Shown here: positions 24,275 to 31,653 of the stretch, in pieces
How the letters are laid out: the number at the start of each line of letters is the position of its first letter
Numbering within the stretch: position 1 is the first letter of the stretch
Assembly (NCBI GenBank): GCA_900109435.1
Contig: FNZT01000008.1
Coordinates: forward strand, 186,356-219,869
Direction of reading: 5' to 3'
Length of the DNA stretch: 33,514 nt
From: Ruminococcus sp. YRD2003
GTDB taxonomy: Bacteria > Bacillota > Clostridia > Oscillospirales > Ruminococcaceae
Translations under genes and position numbers: made by a program
The notes under the pieces: model-generated
Database searches by the model: none
Told to the model about the DNA's origin: nothing
Seen by the model: the letters and a program-made list of their open reading frames with translations, nothing else

Positions 24275-24382
24275 TCGCGGACGGAACTGCAATGTCAGGC
24301 ACAAACCACTCATTCAGAGTATTCGTGCCTGACGACAGATTTCCGTCCGCGAAAGCTGTTTCGGACTATTATTGGTCTGATA
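24275..24382. repeat. Long inverted repeat overlapping the dispersed repeat (copy at 24323-24382)
   Basis: Arms TCGCGGACGGAA (24275-24286) / TTCCGTCCGCGA (24341-24352) and TCAGGCAC (24295-24302) / GTGCCTGA (24325-24332) pair, with an 8+8-nt internal loop and a 22-nt apical loop. The right half is the same ~60-nt repeat found after the immunity-like genes. It lies between convergent genes, but no T-tract follows on either strand, so a simple terminator role is doubtful. Confidence 0.85.
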
Positions 24383-24458
24383 CGCTGTTTAAATTAGGCA
24401 CGTTAACTGAGGTTAATAAGTATCATCAATAAATAGAGGAGCCTGATTTGCGGAGCTT

Positions 24459-25535
24459 TCACAGCGCCTTTTCATACAGCGCATAGGTGTACTCCTTTTC
24501 TATAAGTCTGCTGAAATAGCTCCCGGTGACCTTCCCCTTGCGTATGAGTGCGCCCATTGATACAGCCTGTCTGCTGCACATCTCACCGAGAAGGCACTCC
24601 GAAAGAGCCTTGCCCAGTCCGAGGTGCTCAGGCTCTGTGCCGAGGTACAGAAGGATATAGTCCTTGCACTCCCTTTTCACCTTGCAAATACGCCACAGCT
24701 TTGAGGGCGTGAGCATTCCGCAGGCTGCATTTCCGTAATTCGGCAGCGTGACGAAAAAGCCGACTGCTTTTCCGTTCAGATACGCTATCTTGACCATATC
24801 GGGATCAGCGGCATTTTTCAGCGGAGAGTATAGCTTGCAGAATTCCTCCTCTGTAATGTGCGAAAAGGTCTGGAAGCCGCTGTAGAGTGAGATCATCATG
24901 CGGTATATCTCACGCAGCGTCTTTTCAAAGCTCTCCCTTTCGAGGCTGGATATCGTGTAGCCCTTTTCGGCGAAATATTGCAGTCTGCGGACGTTCCTCC
25001 CGTCAAGTGCGCTCTGCGGTATCCTGCCGTAGCGATTTGAGACATATTCTCCGCTGACGCTGAAGCCGTTTTCGCGGAAGAAGCCCTCGTAATAGCTGAG
25101 ATTGTACGGCTCGCCCGTATACGGCAGCTGGTCGAAGCAGTTGGTCTTGAGGCGGTAGCGTATCCAGAAGGACGCATCAACAGGTCCGATGAGGCGGTCG
25201 CAGCCGAGCCGGCGCGCCTTTTCCTCCGCAGCCCTGAACAGGCAGTGTGCGGCGTAACGGTCGTTGATACACTCAAAGAAACCGATGTAGGCACAGGTCT
25301 GACCGTGGTAAACGGTAAGCATACAGCGAGCCGCAGTATTGCCGTTCTCGTCGGATACAAGGAATGGGTAAACGGTGAAATAATGGCTGAGGATATGCTC
25401 GCCTTTCAGGAGAGCCCTCTCCGCGGCGATATCCTGTGTGAGCTGCTCCTTTGAGTAGAGCGAGGACGGGAAACGCAGGAACCTGCGTACATTTTTTTCA
25501 TTCCGTGTATCGAAGCAAACTGCTCTGTATCTCAT
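24459..25535 (-). CDS. GNAT-like N-acyltransferase family protein
   Basis: 358 residues, starting MRYRAVCFDTRNEKNVRRF after AAAGGAG. The layout is that of double-GNAT-like proteins: an N-terminal half with 'ARCMLTVYHGQTCAYIGFFE', 'LFRAAEEKARRLGCDRLIGP' and 'NLSYYEGFFRENGFS', and a C-terminal half with 'LNGKAVGFFVTLPN' and 'LYLGTEPEHLGLGKALSECL', which resembles an acetyl-CoA binding turn. The acyl donor and acceptor are unknown. It is the last gene of the five-gene operon, 11 nt after the PEP-synthase-like gene, so its substrate may be the product of that pathway. Confidence 0.8.
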   Translation of the reverse strand: MRYRAVCFDTRNEKNVRRFLRFPSSLYSKEQLTQDIAAERALLKGEHILSHYFTVYPFLVSDENGNTAARCMLTVYHGQTCAYIGFFECINDRYAAHCLFRAAEEKARRLGCDRLIGPVDASFWIRYRLKTNCFDQLPYTGEPYNLSYYEGFFRENGFSVSGEYVSNRYGRIPQSALDGRNVRRLQYFAEKGYTISSLERESFEKTLREIYRMMISLYSGFQTFSHITEEEFCKLYSPLKNAADPDMVKIAYLNGKAVGFFVTLPNYGNAACGMLTPSKLWRICKVKRECKDYILLYLGTEPEHLGLGKALSECLLGEMCSRQAVSMGALIRKGKVTGSYFSRLIEKEYTYALYEKAL

Positions 25536-25546
25536 AGCTTTCTCCT

Positions 25547-27889
25547 TTATGATGCGGCTCGGCGAATGAGCTGTACTGTGCCGTCAATGCCATTTAGACG
25601 GACGATATCGCCGTCGGTGAAATGCTCGCAGGCATTGCCGACGCCGACAACTGCCGGCTTTTTCAGCTCGCGCGAGATGATCGCTGTGTGTGAGAGCAGC
25701 GAACCACGTTTTGATATTATACCGAGCGACTGTGAAATGACAAATACCCACCCCGGATCAGTGACGTCGGCGAGAATTATCTTACCGGAGGCGTCAGTGT
25801 CAGCGCTTAGCGAGGAGATGTGCGTTATCTCTCCCTCGACTATGCCCGATGAGCACGGAGTGCCGTAGATCAGCGTATCATCGCCGCACATCGTGTCTGA
25901 TACGAAATTTGCGGGGTGCTTGTCGAATACCTTGCTGTCAAAGACGATGCGCGTGTGCGGAGGTATCGCTTCAAAGGAAGCCCACTGTCTGCGGCGCGAG
26001 GCAATAAGCTCGCGGAGTCCGGAGATGCTGCCGTTTGCAGCCTTTTCAAGCTCGTCAAATCTCAGGAAGAATACGTCGCGCTGATGCTCTATGAGACCGC
26101 GTCTGCTGAGGTCAGCGCCGCATTTCAGGACGATCTCGCGAATGAGACCGTAGATTTTTCCACGTGACATTCTCGACCTCTCGCGAAGAAGTATGCCATT
26201 ATACGCCTTCTTCGCGTACAGCTTTGAGAGACCGTGAAGCTTCGGACGGGACTTTTCAGCTCGCGGAGGTGCCGCGCTGAACGTGGATATAGTCTCGACA
26301 AGCAGCAGCGGATCTGTGCGGTATGTCTCAGCCTCGAGCTTGAGCTCGCAGGCACAGCGGTCGCCGTATTCGCTGATATAGCGTTTTATCAACTCAGCCG
26401 AGCGCGTCGGTCTGCTGACGAACCGCTCGAACTCCTCATTGCTTGAAATGCCGCAGAATCCATCATAGCTGCCTTCCTCGCGGAGAGACTCGCAGATGTC
26501 GTTCAGCATCATGACCGGCTTCATGCTCTCGATCGAGTCCGAGCCGCAGATGAGCTGATTTGCCGTGTCTTCAGGATTTTCGCACTTCAATGAATGCTTC
26601 AGCAGTCCCGTGAAAATGAATGCGTACATATCATTTACAAGTGTTAAGTCCCAACAGTCGGCAAGAGTGTTTTTCAGCTCAACGTATATCGTGAACAGCT
26701 CCGCGGGAGAATCGGTCTGACTTATTCTTGCGCTGAACTGCGGGTATATCTCGTCAAACTTGCGGTTCAGCTTCTTCATATTGCGCTCGTTCGCGGATAT
26801 GAGCTGAACAAATGACATCAGCACCCTCAGCTTTGTCATACGGTTCGGAGCCTCTGCTGAACGAGTTACGCTTTTGTCAGAAACGCCGAGCATCTCCTGC
26901 CATATAGGGATTATCTTACTGCTGAACGGCAGCATCGTGATGACGTCGTACCAGCTGCTGATACGGTAGTATATCCTGCCGTTTGCGGCGTCGGTCATGT
27001 TGGAGAGCACGCCGTCAAGCCTCTCGGCAGTGCAGTCATTGCGGGTAATACGGCGGACGCAGCTGCTGAAAACGAGGTGGTAGACGTCCTTGACAAAGCT
27101 TATTGTCATCGGTGAGGAGATACCGGGATAGCTCTCCGAGATATTGCTGCTGTCGAGGATTATGTGTCCGTCAGCGTGGAGAGTAGTTATCGGGCGTGCC
27201 TGTAAAATGTATGTCACGCCGTCCTTGACAGCGTATTCGATGTCACATTCGCAGCCGAACAGCTCCCTGATTTTTTCTGCTGTCACGAGCAGCCCGACGA
27301 TCTTTTCTCTTCTGAGTGCAGGTGCGTTCTCGTTCAGCTCCGCATAGAAGCTCTTGTCGGAGCGGTCGCAGTAATAGGTGCTGACCGCGACCTTGTCCTC
27401 CACCACATTGTCACCTGTACCGGCGCCGACTGTGATGACGGTCTCGCTGAGTATGCCCTGCGGATTCGCCGTGAAAATGACACCTGAGCAGTCGGCATCT
27501 ACCATTGCCTGCACGATGACATTTATGCGGAGCTCACCGCGGTTCAGAGCGTTTATGCGGAGGTATTCCGCCACGCTTTCGGTATCGGCAGAAGCTCGGC
27601 ACTGTTCTATCCTCTCCCATACCTTGTCAGCCGGAACGAACAGGAAGGTCTCGAGCTGTCCGGCGAAGGAGAACGATGAGCTGTCCTCGGCGGAGGCTGA
27701 CGAGCGGACGGAAAACAGCGCTTCTGTGTGAAAATTATGGCTTATATAATCGCGTACCTCAGCCTCCTGAGTCTCATTTGTCACGCAGAAAAGCTCCGGC
27801 ACGTTAAAGCCGTGCTGCTTCATTTTGAAGAGGCGTTCAGCCTTTGCACCGATGCTGAACTCGGTGAAATTATCGGTATTGATGATCAT
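25547..27889 (-). CDS. PEP-synthase / rifampin-phosphotransferase-like dikinase
   Basis: 780 residues; ATG after GAGGTGAG, 5 nt beyond the UbiA stop. The N-terminal ATP-grasp (PPDK_N) domain (~1-245) has 'FSVRSSASAEDSSSFSFAGQ', 'SGVIFTANP' and 'DIEYAVKDGVTYILQARPIT'. A helical middle region (~250-660) begins 'NISESYPGISSPMTISFVKD', the layout of rifampin phosphotransferases rather than true PEP synthases. The C-terminal phosphohistidine swivel domain (~690-775) has 'GSLLSHTAIISREL' with His734 and 'PAVVGVGNA'. There is no TIM-barrel PEP-binding domain, so it should not make PEP; instead it likely moves the beta-phosphate of ATP, through His734, to an unidentified acceptor. The middle domain would select the substrate. 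Confidence 0.88.
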   Translation of the reverse strand: MIINTDNFTEFSIGAKAERLFKMKQHGFNVPELFCVTNETQEAEVRDYISHNFHTEALFSVRSSASAEDSSSFSFAGQLETFLFVPADKVWERIEQCRASADTESVAEYLRINALNRGELRINVIVQAMVDADCSGVIFTANPQGILSETVITVGAGTGDNVVEDKVAVSTYYCDRSDKSFYAELNENAPALRREKIVGLLVTAEKIRELFGCECDIEYAVKDGVTYILQARPITTLHADGHIILDSSNISESYPGISSPMTISFVKDVYHLVFSSCVRRITRNDCTAERLDGVLSNMTDAANGRIYYRISSWYDVITMLPFSSKIIPIWQEMLGVSDKSVTRSAEAPNRMTKLRVLMSFVQLISANERNMKKLNRKFDEIYPQFSARISQTDSPAELFTIYVELKNTLADCWDLTLVNDMYAFIFTGLLKHSLKCENPEDTANQLICGSDSIESMKPVMMLNDICESLREEGSYDGFCGISSNEEFERFVSRPTRSAELIKRYISEYGDRCACELKLEAETYRTDPLLLVETISTFSAAPPRAEKSRPKLHGLSKLYAKKAYNGILLRERSRMSRGKIYGLIREIVLKCGADLSRRGLIEHQRDVFFLRFDELEKAANGSISGLRELIASRRRQWASFEAIPPHTRIVFDSKVFDKHPANFVSDTMCGDDTLIYGTPCSSGIVEGEITHISSLSADTDASGKIILADVTDPGWVFVISQSLGIISKRGSLLSHTAIISRELKKPAVVGVGNACEHFTDGDIVRLNGIDGTVQLIRRAAS

Positions 27890-27894
27890 TTATC

Positions 27895-28791
27895 TCACCT
27901 CGAAAAAATGATGTAGCCCGCAACTGTCAGGAGCATGATGCTCTCCTGAATGTATGTGTAGCGCTCGACCTTCTCGACGAGCTTGAACTTGTGCGGGTCG
28001 TGTATGTACTCGATGAATTTCCACGTCATCCAGCAGACGTTGATGAAGAGCGCGATGACGGAGAGCCAGCTGAGCCTGTAGACCAACAGGAAGTTTGTGA
28101 TGATGTCAGCTATCGTGAGTATGAGGACAAAGCGCGTAGCCTTTTTGTAGCCGAAAAGCTTGGAATATGTGACGTATTCGGTCTCGTCCTCGGGAGCCTT
28201 GATCTTGCGCGATATCTCCCATATCAGAGCAGGGAAGTACAGCGTGAATGCGGCAAGTACAGTAGTGAGGGTGAAGGCGCTCAGACCGTACTTTATGCAA
28301 GTGAAAGAAATGATGTAGATGTTCATTATCATCTGCACGGGGTTGTGGGTGACGAGTGCGAGTGGCAGGCTTTTCTGAATCTTTTTCTTGTGGAAGAACC
28401 ACAGCGACATCAGCGTGCCGTAGACGTACAGGAATACGAAAAACGGGATATTGTTCATGAAGCAGACGTTGAGAAGGATCGTTGCGCCTATCAGCAGGCT
28501 AACAAATATTGCGAGGTCCTTTTTCTTCACTCTGCCTGACGGGAGCGGACGCTCCTTGAACAGGCGGCAGTCAAGCTCGTAGTCCTTGAAATCGTCGGCT
28601 ATCCTCAGCCAGCACAGGAAGCTGAATACTGTGAAGCCTCCGATGAATTCAGCCAGTGTTATGTGAAAATTTGTCACTCCGTTATTGAGCAGGATAATGA
28701 AGTAGATCTCGAAGAATACTATGCCGCCGAGAATCAGCCTCGGAATTATCGGGTACATCTCCTTGAAGTAGATATTAAGTCGTTTTACCAT
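27895..28791 (-). CDS. UbiA-family membrane prenyltransferase
   Basis: 298 residues, starting MVKRLNIYFKEMYPIIPRLI after AGGAGGCG. Eight to nine hydrophobic helices are visible. The first Asp-rich motif 'RIADDFKDYELD' (Asp66/67, 70, 74) fits the UbiA NDxxDxxxD pattern with Asp in place of Asn; the second active-site region is 'WEISRKIKAPEDETEYVTYS'. The family transfers an isoprenyl chain from its diphosphate to an aromatic or glycerol-type acceptor inside the membrane. No quinone or heme genes are nearby. Its neighbour is a CarS-like CDP-lipid synthase, as in archaeal lipid synthesis, so an isoprenoid lipid acceptor is a reasonable inference. Confidence 0.88.
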   Translation of the reverse strand: MVKRLNIYFKEMYPIIPRLILGGIVFFEIYFIILLNNGVTNFHITLAEFIGGFTVFSFLCWLRIADDFKDYELDCRLFKERPLPSGRVKKKDLAIFVSLLIGATILLNVCFMNNIPFFVFLYVYGTLMSLWFFHKKKIQKSLPLALVTHNPVQMIMNIYIISFTCIKYGLSAFTLTTVLAAFTLYFPALIWEISRKIKAPEDETEYVTYSKLFGYKKATRFVLILTIADIITNFLLVYRLSWLSVIALFINVCWMTWKFIEYIHDPHKFKLVEKVERYTYIQESIMLLTVAGYIIFSR

Positions 28792-28806
28792 AAAAAACGC
28801 CTCCTG

Positions 28807-29391
28807 TCATATATTTTTGCGTATCCTCAGAGCATAGAGCGCTGCGTTCAGCGCAATGTGGGTCAGCGCACCGAGTATTATGTACTGAATGTATTGCGGA
28901 ACTGTCAGACCTGCTATTATAGCCAGTATCAGGACAACTCCGAGCAGCGAGTCTATCTGGTCAATGATGAAAAACGCGGCGCCCCTGAGACCGCTTGTTG
29001 TCTTGCCGGGCTGTATGCCGATACGGCGCTTGATGAAGCTGTTCGGCAGCTCGCAGAGGACGTAGGCCAGACCGAATATCGCACCTGCTGCGGCATTGAA
29101 AAGGAGCGTATTGTCGAAGTGGCGGTACAGCTCGTTCCGGCTGCCGACAGCGTCCGACGAAGCGGAGAGGAGCCCCCACAGCATCTGCGCGATACACGTT
29201 GCGGCTATCATTCCGAAAAAGCCTGCCCAAGTCTTGTTATCGCCGAATATGCGTCTGCCGTCCGGGCAGCTCTTACCGCCGTCTATCGGTGAACGGTGCC
29301 GGCGGTAAAGCGTCGTTTTCGTGAATATCATATTTGCGGCACCGCCGATAACGACCGGCATTAAAGTCGCGTACATAACGAGGATCCTCAT
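28807..29391 (-). CDS. CarS-like (CDP-archaeol synthase family) membrane cytidylyltransferase
   Basis: 194 residues from the ATG that overlaps the DgkA-like stop by one base (TGATG); a GTG one codon upstream is the alternative. Signature of the CarS/DUF46 family: 'GGAANMIFTKTTLY', 'PIDGGKSCPDGRRIFGDNKT' then 'WAGFFG', 'CELPNSFIKRRIGIQPGKTT' and 'AAFFIIDQIDSLLG'. About five TM segments. In archaea CarS activates unsaturated archaetidic acid with CTP. The bacterial members are poorly characterised. Here it probably makes a CDP-activated lipid from the phosphorylated product of its operon partners. Confidence 0.87.
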   Translation of the reverse strand: MRILVMYATLMPVVIGGAANMIFTKTTLYRRHRSPIDGGKSCPDGRRIFGDNKTWAGFFGMIAATCIAQMLWGLLSASSDAVGSRNELYRHFDNTLLFNAAAGAIFGLAYVLCELPNSFIKRRIGIQPGKTTSGLRGAAFFIIDQIDSLLGVVLILAIIAGLTVPQYIQYIILGALTHIALNAALYALRIRKNI

Positions 29392-29810
29392 CACATCATC
29401 TCCAGTATCTTAGGTATCAGGATCAAACCCTGCGAAACGAAAAATGCAATGGAAAGAATGAATACTCCGGCAGCCGCGGTGTCCTTGATGAACTTGTTGT
29501 CGGCAGATATCTCCGGGAATTTCGTGTCCAGCAGTCGTTCGAGCGCCGAGTTAAAGTATTCTGCTGCGAAGACTCCGCATACGAGAGCAAATCCGATGAG
29601 GAACTCCGTCAGGGATACACCCAACATCAGCTCTGCAGCGACAAAAATGGCGTATATTGCGGTATACTCGCGGTAATTCCGCTCCTCTTTCCATGCAGCC
29701 TGCATACCCTGAAATGCGCAGTACATACTCTGGAAGATATTTTTGTTTTTCATTGAAGCGAGGTCGTTCTGCGCTTTGTTCAATGTACCTGAAACAGCGT
29801 TTGTTTTCAT
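29391..29810 (-). CDS. DgkA-family membrane lipid/polyprenol kinase
   Basis: 139 residues from MKTNAVSGTLNKAQNDL, with AGAAAGGA ten nt upstream; the frame is open for 42 more codons but they lack a ribosome site. A soluble N-terminal helix (~1-30) precedes the kinase domain with 'YCAFQGMQAAWKEERNYREY', two TM helices, the conserved 'AEYFNSALERLLD' (family: E..N(T/S)A.E...D) and 'DNKFIKDTAAAGVFI' before the last helix. Gram-positive relatives phosphorylate undecaprenol or diacylglycerol. It is the first gene of the operon; an AT-rich TATAAT at ~29867 with a poor -35 could be its promoter. Confidence 0.9.
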   Translation of the reverse strand: MKTNAVSGTLNKAQNDLASMKNKNIFQSMYCAFQGMQAAWKEERNYREYTAIYAIFVAAELMLGVSLTEFLIGFALVCGVFAAEYFNSALERLLDTKFPEISADNKFIKDTAAAGVFILSIAFFVSQGLILIPKILEMM

Positions 29811-30009
29811 AAGAACACGTCCTTTCTGTGTTTTATAGCTTTGAATGCGGTCTTTACTTGTAATTATAAGCATTTTTCCTGAAATTGGAAGAGGCTGACT
29901 GTCACTTTGCTGATTACAATTGTCACAAAAAAGCACCTGTCAGCTCAAAACGATTCATTAGTATTGTGAGTGGCTAACAGACTTGTACAATGCTTCTGAA
30001 CATAAAAGA

Positions 30010-30114
30010 AATGCTGCCCTCACGGGCAGCATTTTGTTGTATCCCGAACCCCCCTGGCAGAGCCAGGGGGGTTCGGGATACAACAAAAGACGCCTCCCAT
30101 ACGGGAGGCGTCTT
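30010..30114. repeat. Three adjacent perfect hairpins, the middle one 25-27 bp
   Basis: Hairpin 1: 30010-30019 / 30024-30033 (AATGCTGCCC, 10 bp), followed by TTTT on the plus strand. Hairpin 2: 30034-30058 / 30062-30086, a perfect 25-bp stem with loop AGA, extendable to 27 bp. Hairpin 3: 30088-30098 / 30103-30113 (AGACGCCTCCC, 11 bp), followed by a T-rich tract on the minus strand. A plus-strand promoter-like TTGTGA-16-TACAAT lies just upstream (~29968-29995). The outer two can serve as terminators for opposite strands; the central palindrome needs another explanation. Confidence 0.9.
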
Positions 30115-30156
30115 CATAACGCCGCAAAAAGCAGATGTATCAAAAGGAGCGTTGAC

Positions 30157-30207
30157 ATGCTCGCCTACGCTTCCTGCGGTAATTATAAGTGCAAGATCGA
30201 ATTATAA
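30157..30207 (+). CDS. Possible 16-residue peptide
   Basis: ATG follows AAAAGGAG at 7 nt and encodes MLAYASCGNYKCKIEL, with two Cys and a basic C-terminal part; the stop is 4 nt before a plus-strand terminator hairpin. The good ribosome site and close terminator suggest a real small gene downstream of the hairpin cluster, but so short a frame can arise by chance. No modifying enzyme is next to it. Confidence 0.3.
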   Translation: MLAYASCGNYKCKIEL

Positions 30208-30211
30208 CAGC

Positions 30212-30244
30212 AACGGCTTCCCGTAAAGGAAGCCGTTCTATTTT
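30212..30244 (+). terminator. Terminator after the small ORF
   Basis: AACGGCTTCC / GGAAGCCGTT (10 bp, loop CGTAAA) followed by CTATTTT on the plus strand. It also lies immediately after the minus-strand gene ending at 30250, for which it could serve less well. Confidence 0.8.
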
Positions 30245-30249
30245 GACCA

Positions 30250-30762
30250 TTATATGATATACCTGAATTCCCAGTATTTAGCGAATCTTTTCCTGTCTCG
30301 TTTAAGACTGCCGGACGAAAAATAAAGCATACTTTTGAATTCAGCGAGCAGATAAAACTCCAGCTCGGTCAGGGTGAACTCTTCAACATCCTTGAAATAC
30401 GGGACGTGATCGATTATCTGGTCTACTACAGGCAGCCCGTTTCCTCCCATATGCGCGACATAATAGGCAGCAGGCCAGTCTCTTATCAACAGCATATTGT
30501 TTACATACTTAGCTTCGCATTCTTCAGCGTTGAATACGCTGAACCAATTCTTGTTAAGAGCCATAACAGCCAGAACGACATTGAATATTGGCTTAGTGCC
30601 GGAAATATGCCTGAAAGTGATAGTCTTCTCCAGCTTGTTCACGATGATCTGTCCGTGACATTTATAGTCGCCGTTATACTCATACTCGTCAGGGTCATAA
30701 GGCGCGACCTCGAAATCGCTGACAACGAAATTTCTGCCCATGTACTCATTTTTGTTTCCCAT
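30250..30762 (-). CDS. Unknown protein of 170 residues
   Basis: Starts MGNKNEYMGRNFVVSDFEVA eight nt after ATGGAG. No signal peptide; one moderately hydrophobic stretch 'FNVVLAVMAL' is too short to be a clear TM helix. Visible motifs: 'GDYKCHGQIIVNKLEKTITF', 'NKNWFSVFNAEECEAKYVNN', 'YYVAHMGGNGLPVVDQIIDH', and a basic C-terminus 'KRDRKRFAKYWEFRYI'. I do not recognise the family. It follows a small membrane peptide from one promoter, and the two pentapeptide-like genes lie upstream in the same direction. Confidence 0.75.
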   Translation of the reverse strand: MGNKNEYMGRNFVVSDFEVAPYDPDEYEYNGDYKCHGQIIVNKLEKTITFRHISGTKPIFNVVLAVMALNKNWFSVFNAEECEAKYVNNMLLIRDWPAAYYVAHMGGNGLPVVDQIIDHVPYFKDVEEFTLTELEFYLLAEFKSMLYFSSGSLKRDRKRFAKYWEFRYII

Positions 30763-30801
30763 AATAATACTCCATTCTCCCTCTATACTGCTGAGGGGCA
30801 G

Positions 30802-30963
30802 TCAAGCGGAACTGTGTTCCTGAGTTTTTGATGCTTGTGAAAAACAGCAACGCCTTGCCGCAGAGAGCCTGAGTGGAAAAGCACTGAGAACAACAAAAGA
30901 GCTGCCGGAACCAAGAAGACACAGCACGCCACTAAAAAGCGATACCATATTTTCTTGATTCAC
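30802..30963 (-). CDS. Possible small membrane peptide
   Basis: 53 residues with a GTG start about 8 nt after AAAGGCAGGG: NQENMVSLFSGVLCLLGSGS, a hydrophobic stretch continuing to 'FVVLSAFPL', then a basic tail 'RLSAARRCC'. It begins just downstream of a strong promoter and ends 39 nt before the next gene. One TM helix with positive residues after it. Compositional evidence only; it may be just a leader region. Confidence 0.35.
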   Translation of the reverse strand: MNQENMVSLFSGVLCLLGSGSSFVVLSAFPLRLSAARRCCFSQASKTQEHSSA

Positions 30964-30996
30964 AGCAGCCCTGCCTTTCAAATATTATCTGCATTT

Positions 30997-31025
30997 ATTA
31001 TATCACTCACTTCCGCATTTGTCAA
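30997..31025 (-). promoter_or_regulatory. Strong promoter for the 30250-30963 unit
   Basis: Minus strand TTGACA, 17 nt, TATAAT: both boxes are perfect consensus. It starts only 5 nt after the end of the pentapeptide-like gene. Confidence 0.88.
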
Positions 31026-31029
31026 GTCC

Positions 31030-31632
31030 TCACGCCTTAAAATACATCGTATCGCAGTCCGTGAACTTGCAGTTCTGCTGCTGAGAGCCCTCGCAGCAGA
31101 GTTCGCTGTTGATGAAGGTGCAGTTGATAAACTCGCAGTTTATCCAGTCGGTATGCTCTGAGTATGAGTTCATGAACGTGCAGTCTATGAACTTGCAGTT
31201 CATGACGATATTACGGTATTCGTGGTACTCATTCTCCTTAAATGGTATGTTCTGTAATGCTTCGTATCTTTCGCTAAGAGGCTTGCCTTTAATGCAGAAA
31301 CGGAAGAACTCGACATTTTTGAAAGTGCCATTCATTATGGAGCAATGCTCGGCTATCATGCGCTCAAACTTCAAATCAATGAGGGTGAAATTGATGAGGT
31401 TGAACTTTCCTACTTTTGTCATTCTGAGATCATTTTTTGAATACTTCATAACATCATCCCTGTGAAAAGGCGTATACAAGTTTCTGCCAACAAACTTTTG
31501 ATCCCAATGTGATATGCGGTACTTCTTGCCGTTGGGATAGCTGTCATCATCGAGCATCTGAGTATTTTTCTGACGGAAAATATAATTGTCAATGAGCTTA
31601 CGGTTCATCATATCAAAATCCTTATTATCCAT
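31030..31632 (-). CDS. Pentapeptide-repeat-like protein 2
   Basis: 200 residues, starting MDNKDFDMMNRKLIDNYIF after AAAGGTG. Residues ~70-195 are irregular pentapeptide-type repeats: 'KFNLINFTLIDLKFERMI', 'IMNGTFKNVEFFRFC', 'IVMNCKFIDCTFMN', 'WINCEFINCTFINSELC', 'QNCKFTDCD'. The regular 'NC.F..CTF' spacing suggests a right-handed beta-helix with Cys ladders. The N-terminal 70 residues are polar and unassigned. 21 nt after its relative at 31654-32235, so probably one unit. The function of this class is usually unknown; some members mimic DNA to bind gyrase, but nothing here points to that. Confidence 0.8.
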   Translation of the reverse strand: MDNKDFDMMNRKLIDNYIFRQKNTQMLDDDSYPNGKKYRISHWDQKFVGRNLYTPFHRDDVMKYSKNDLRMTKVGKFNLINFTLIDLKFERMIAEHCSIMNGTFKNVEFFRFCIKGKPLSERYEALQNIPFKENEYHEYRNIVMNCKFIDCTFMNSYSEHTDWINCEFINCTFINSELCCEGSQQQNCKFTDCDTMYFKA

Positions 31633-31653
31633 ATAAACACCTTTCCCTTTCGT

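Noticed and set aside
14378..24382. Integron attC sites as an explanation of the repeats after gene ends
   Set aside because: One copy is palindromic, but no GTTRRRY/RYYYAAC core pair is found in consistent positions, and no integrase is in the window.
25547..27889. True phosphoenolpyruvate synthase
   Set aside because: The C-terminal PEP/pyruvate TIM-barrel domain is missing; the protein ends after the phosphohistidine domain.
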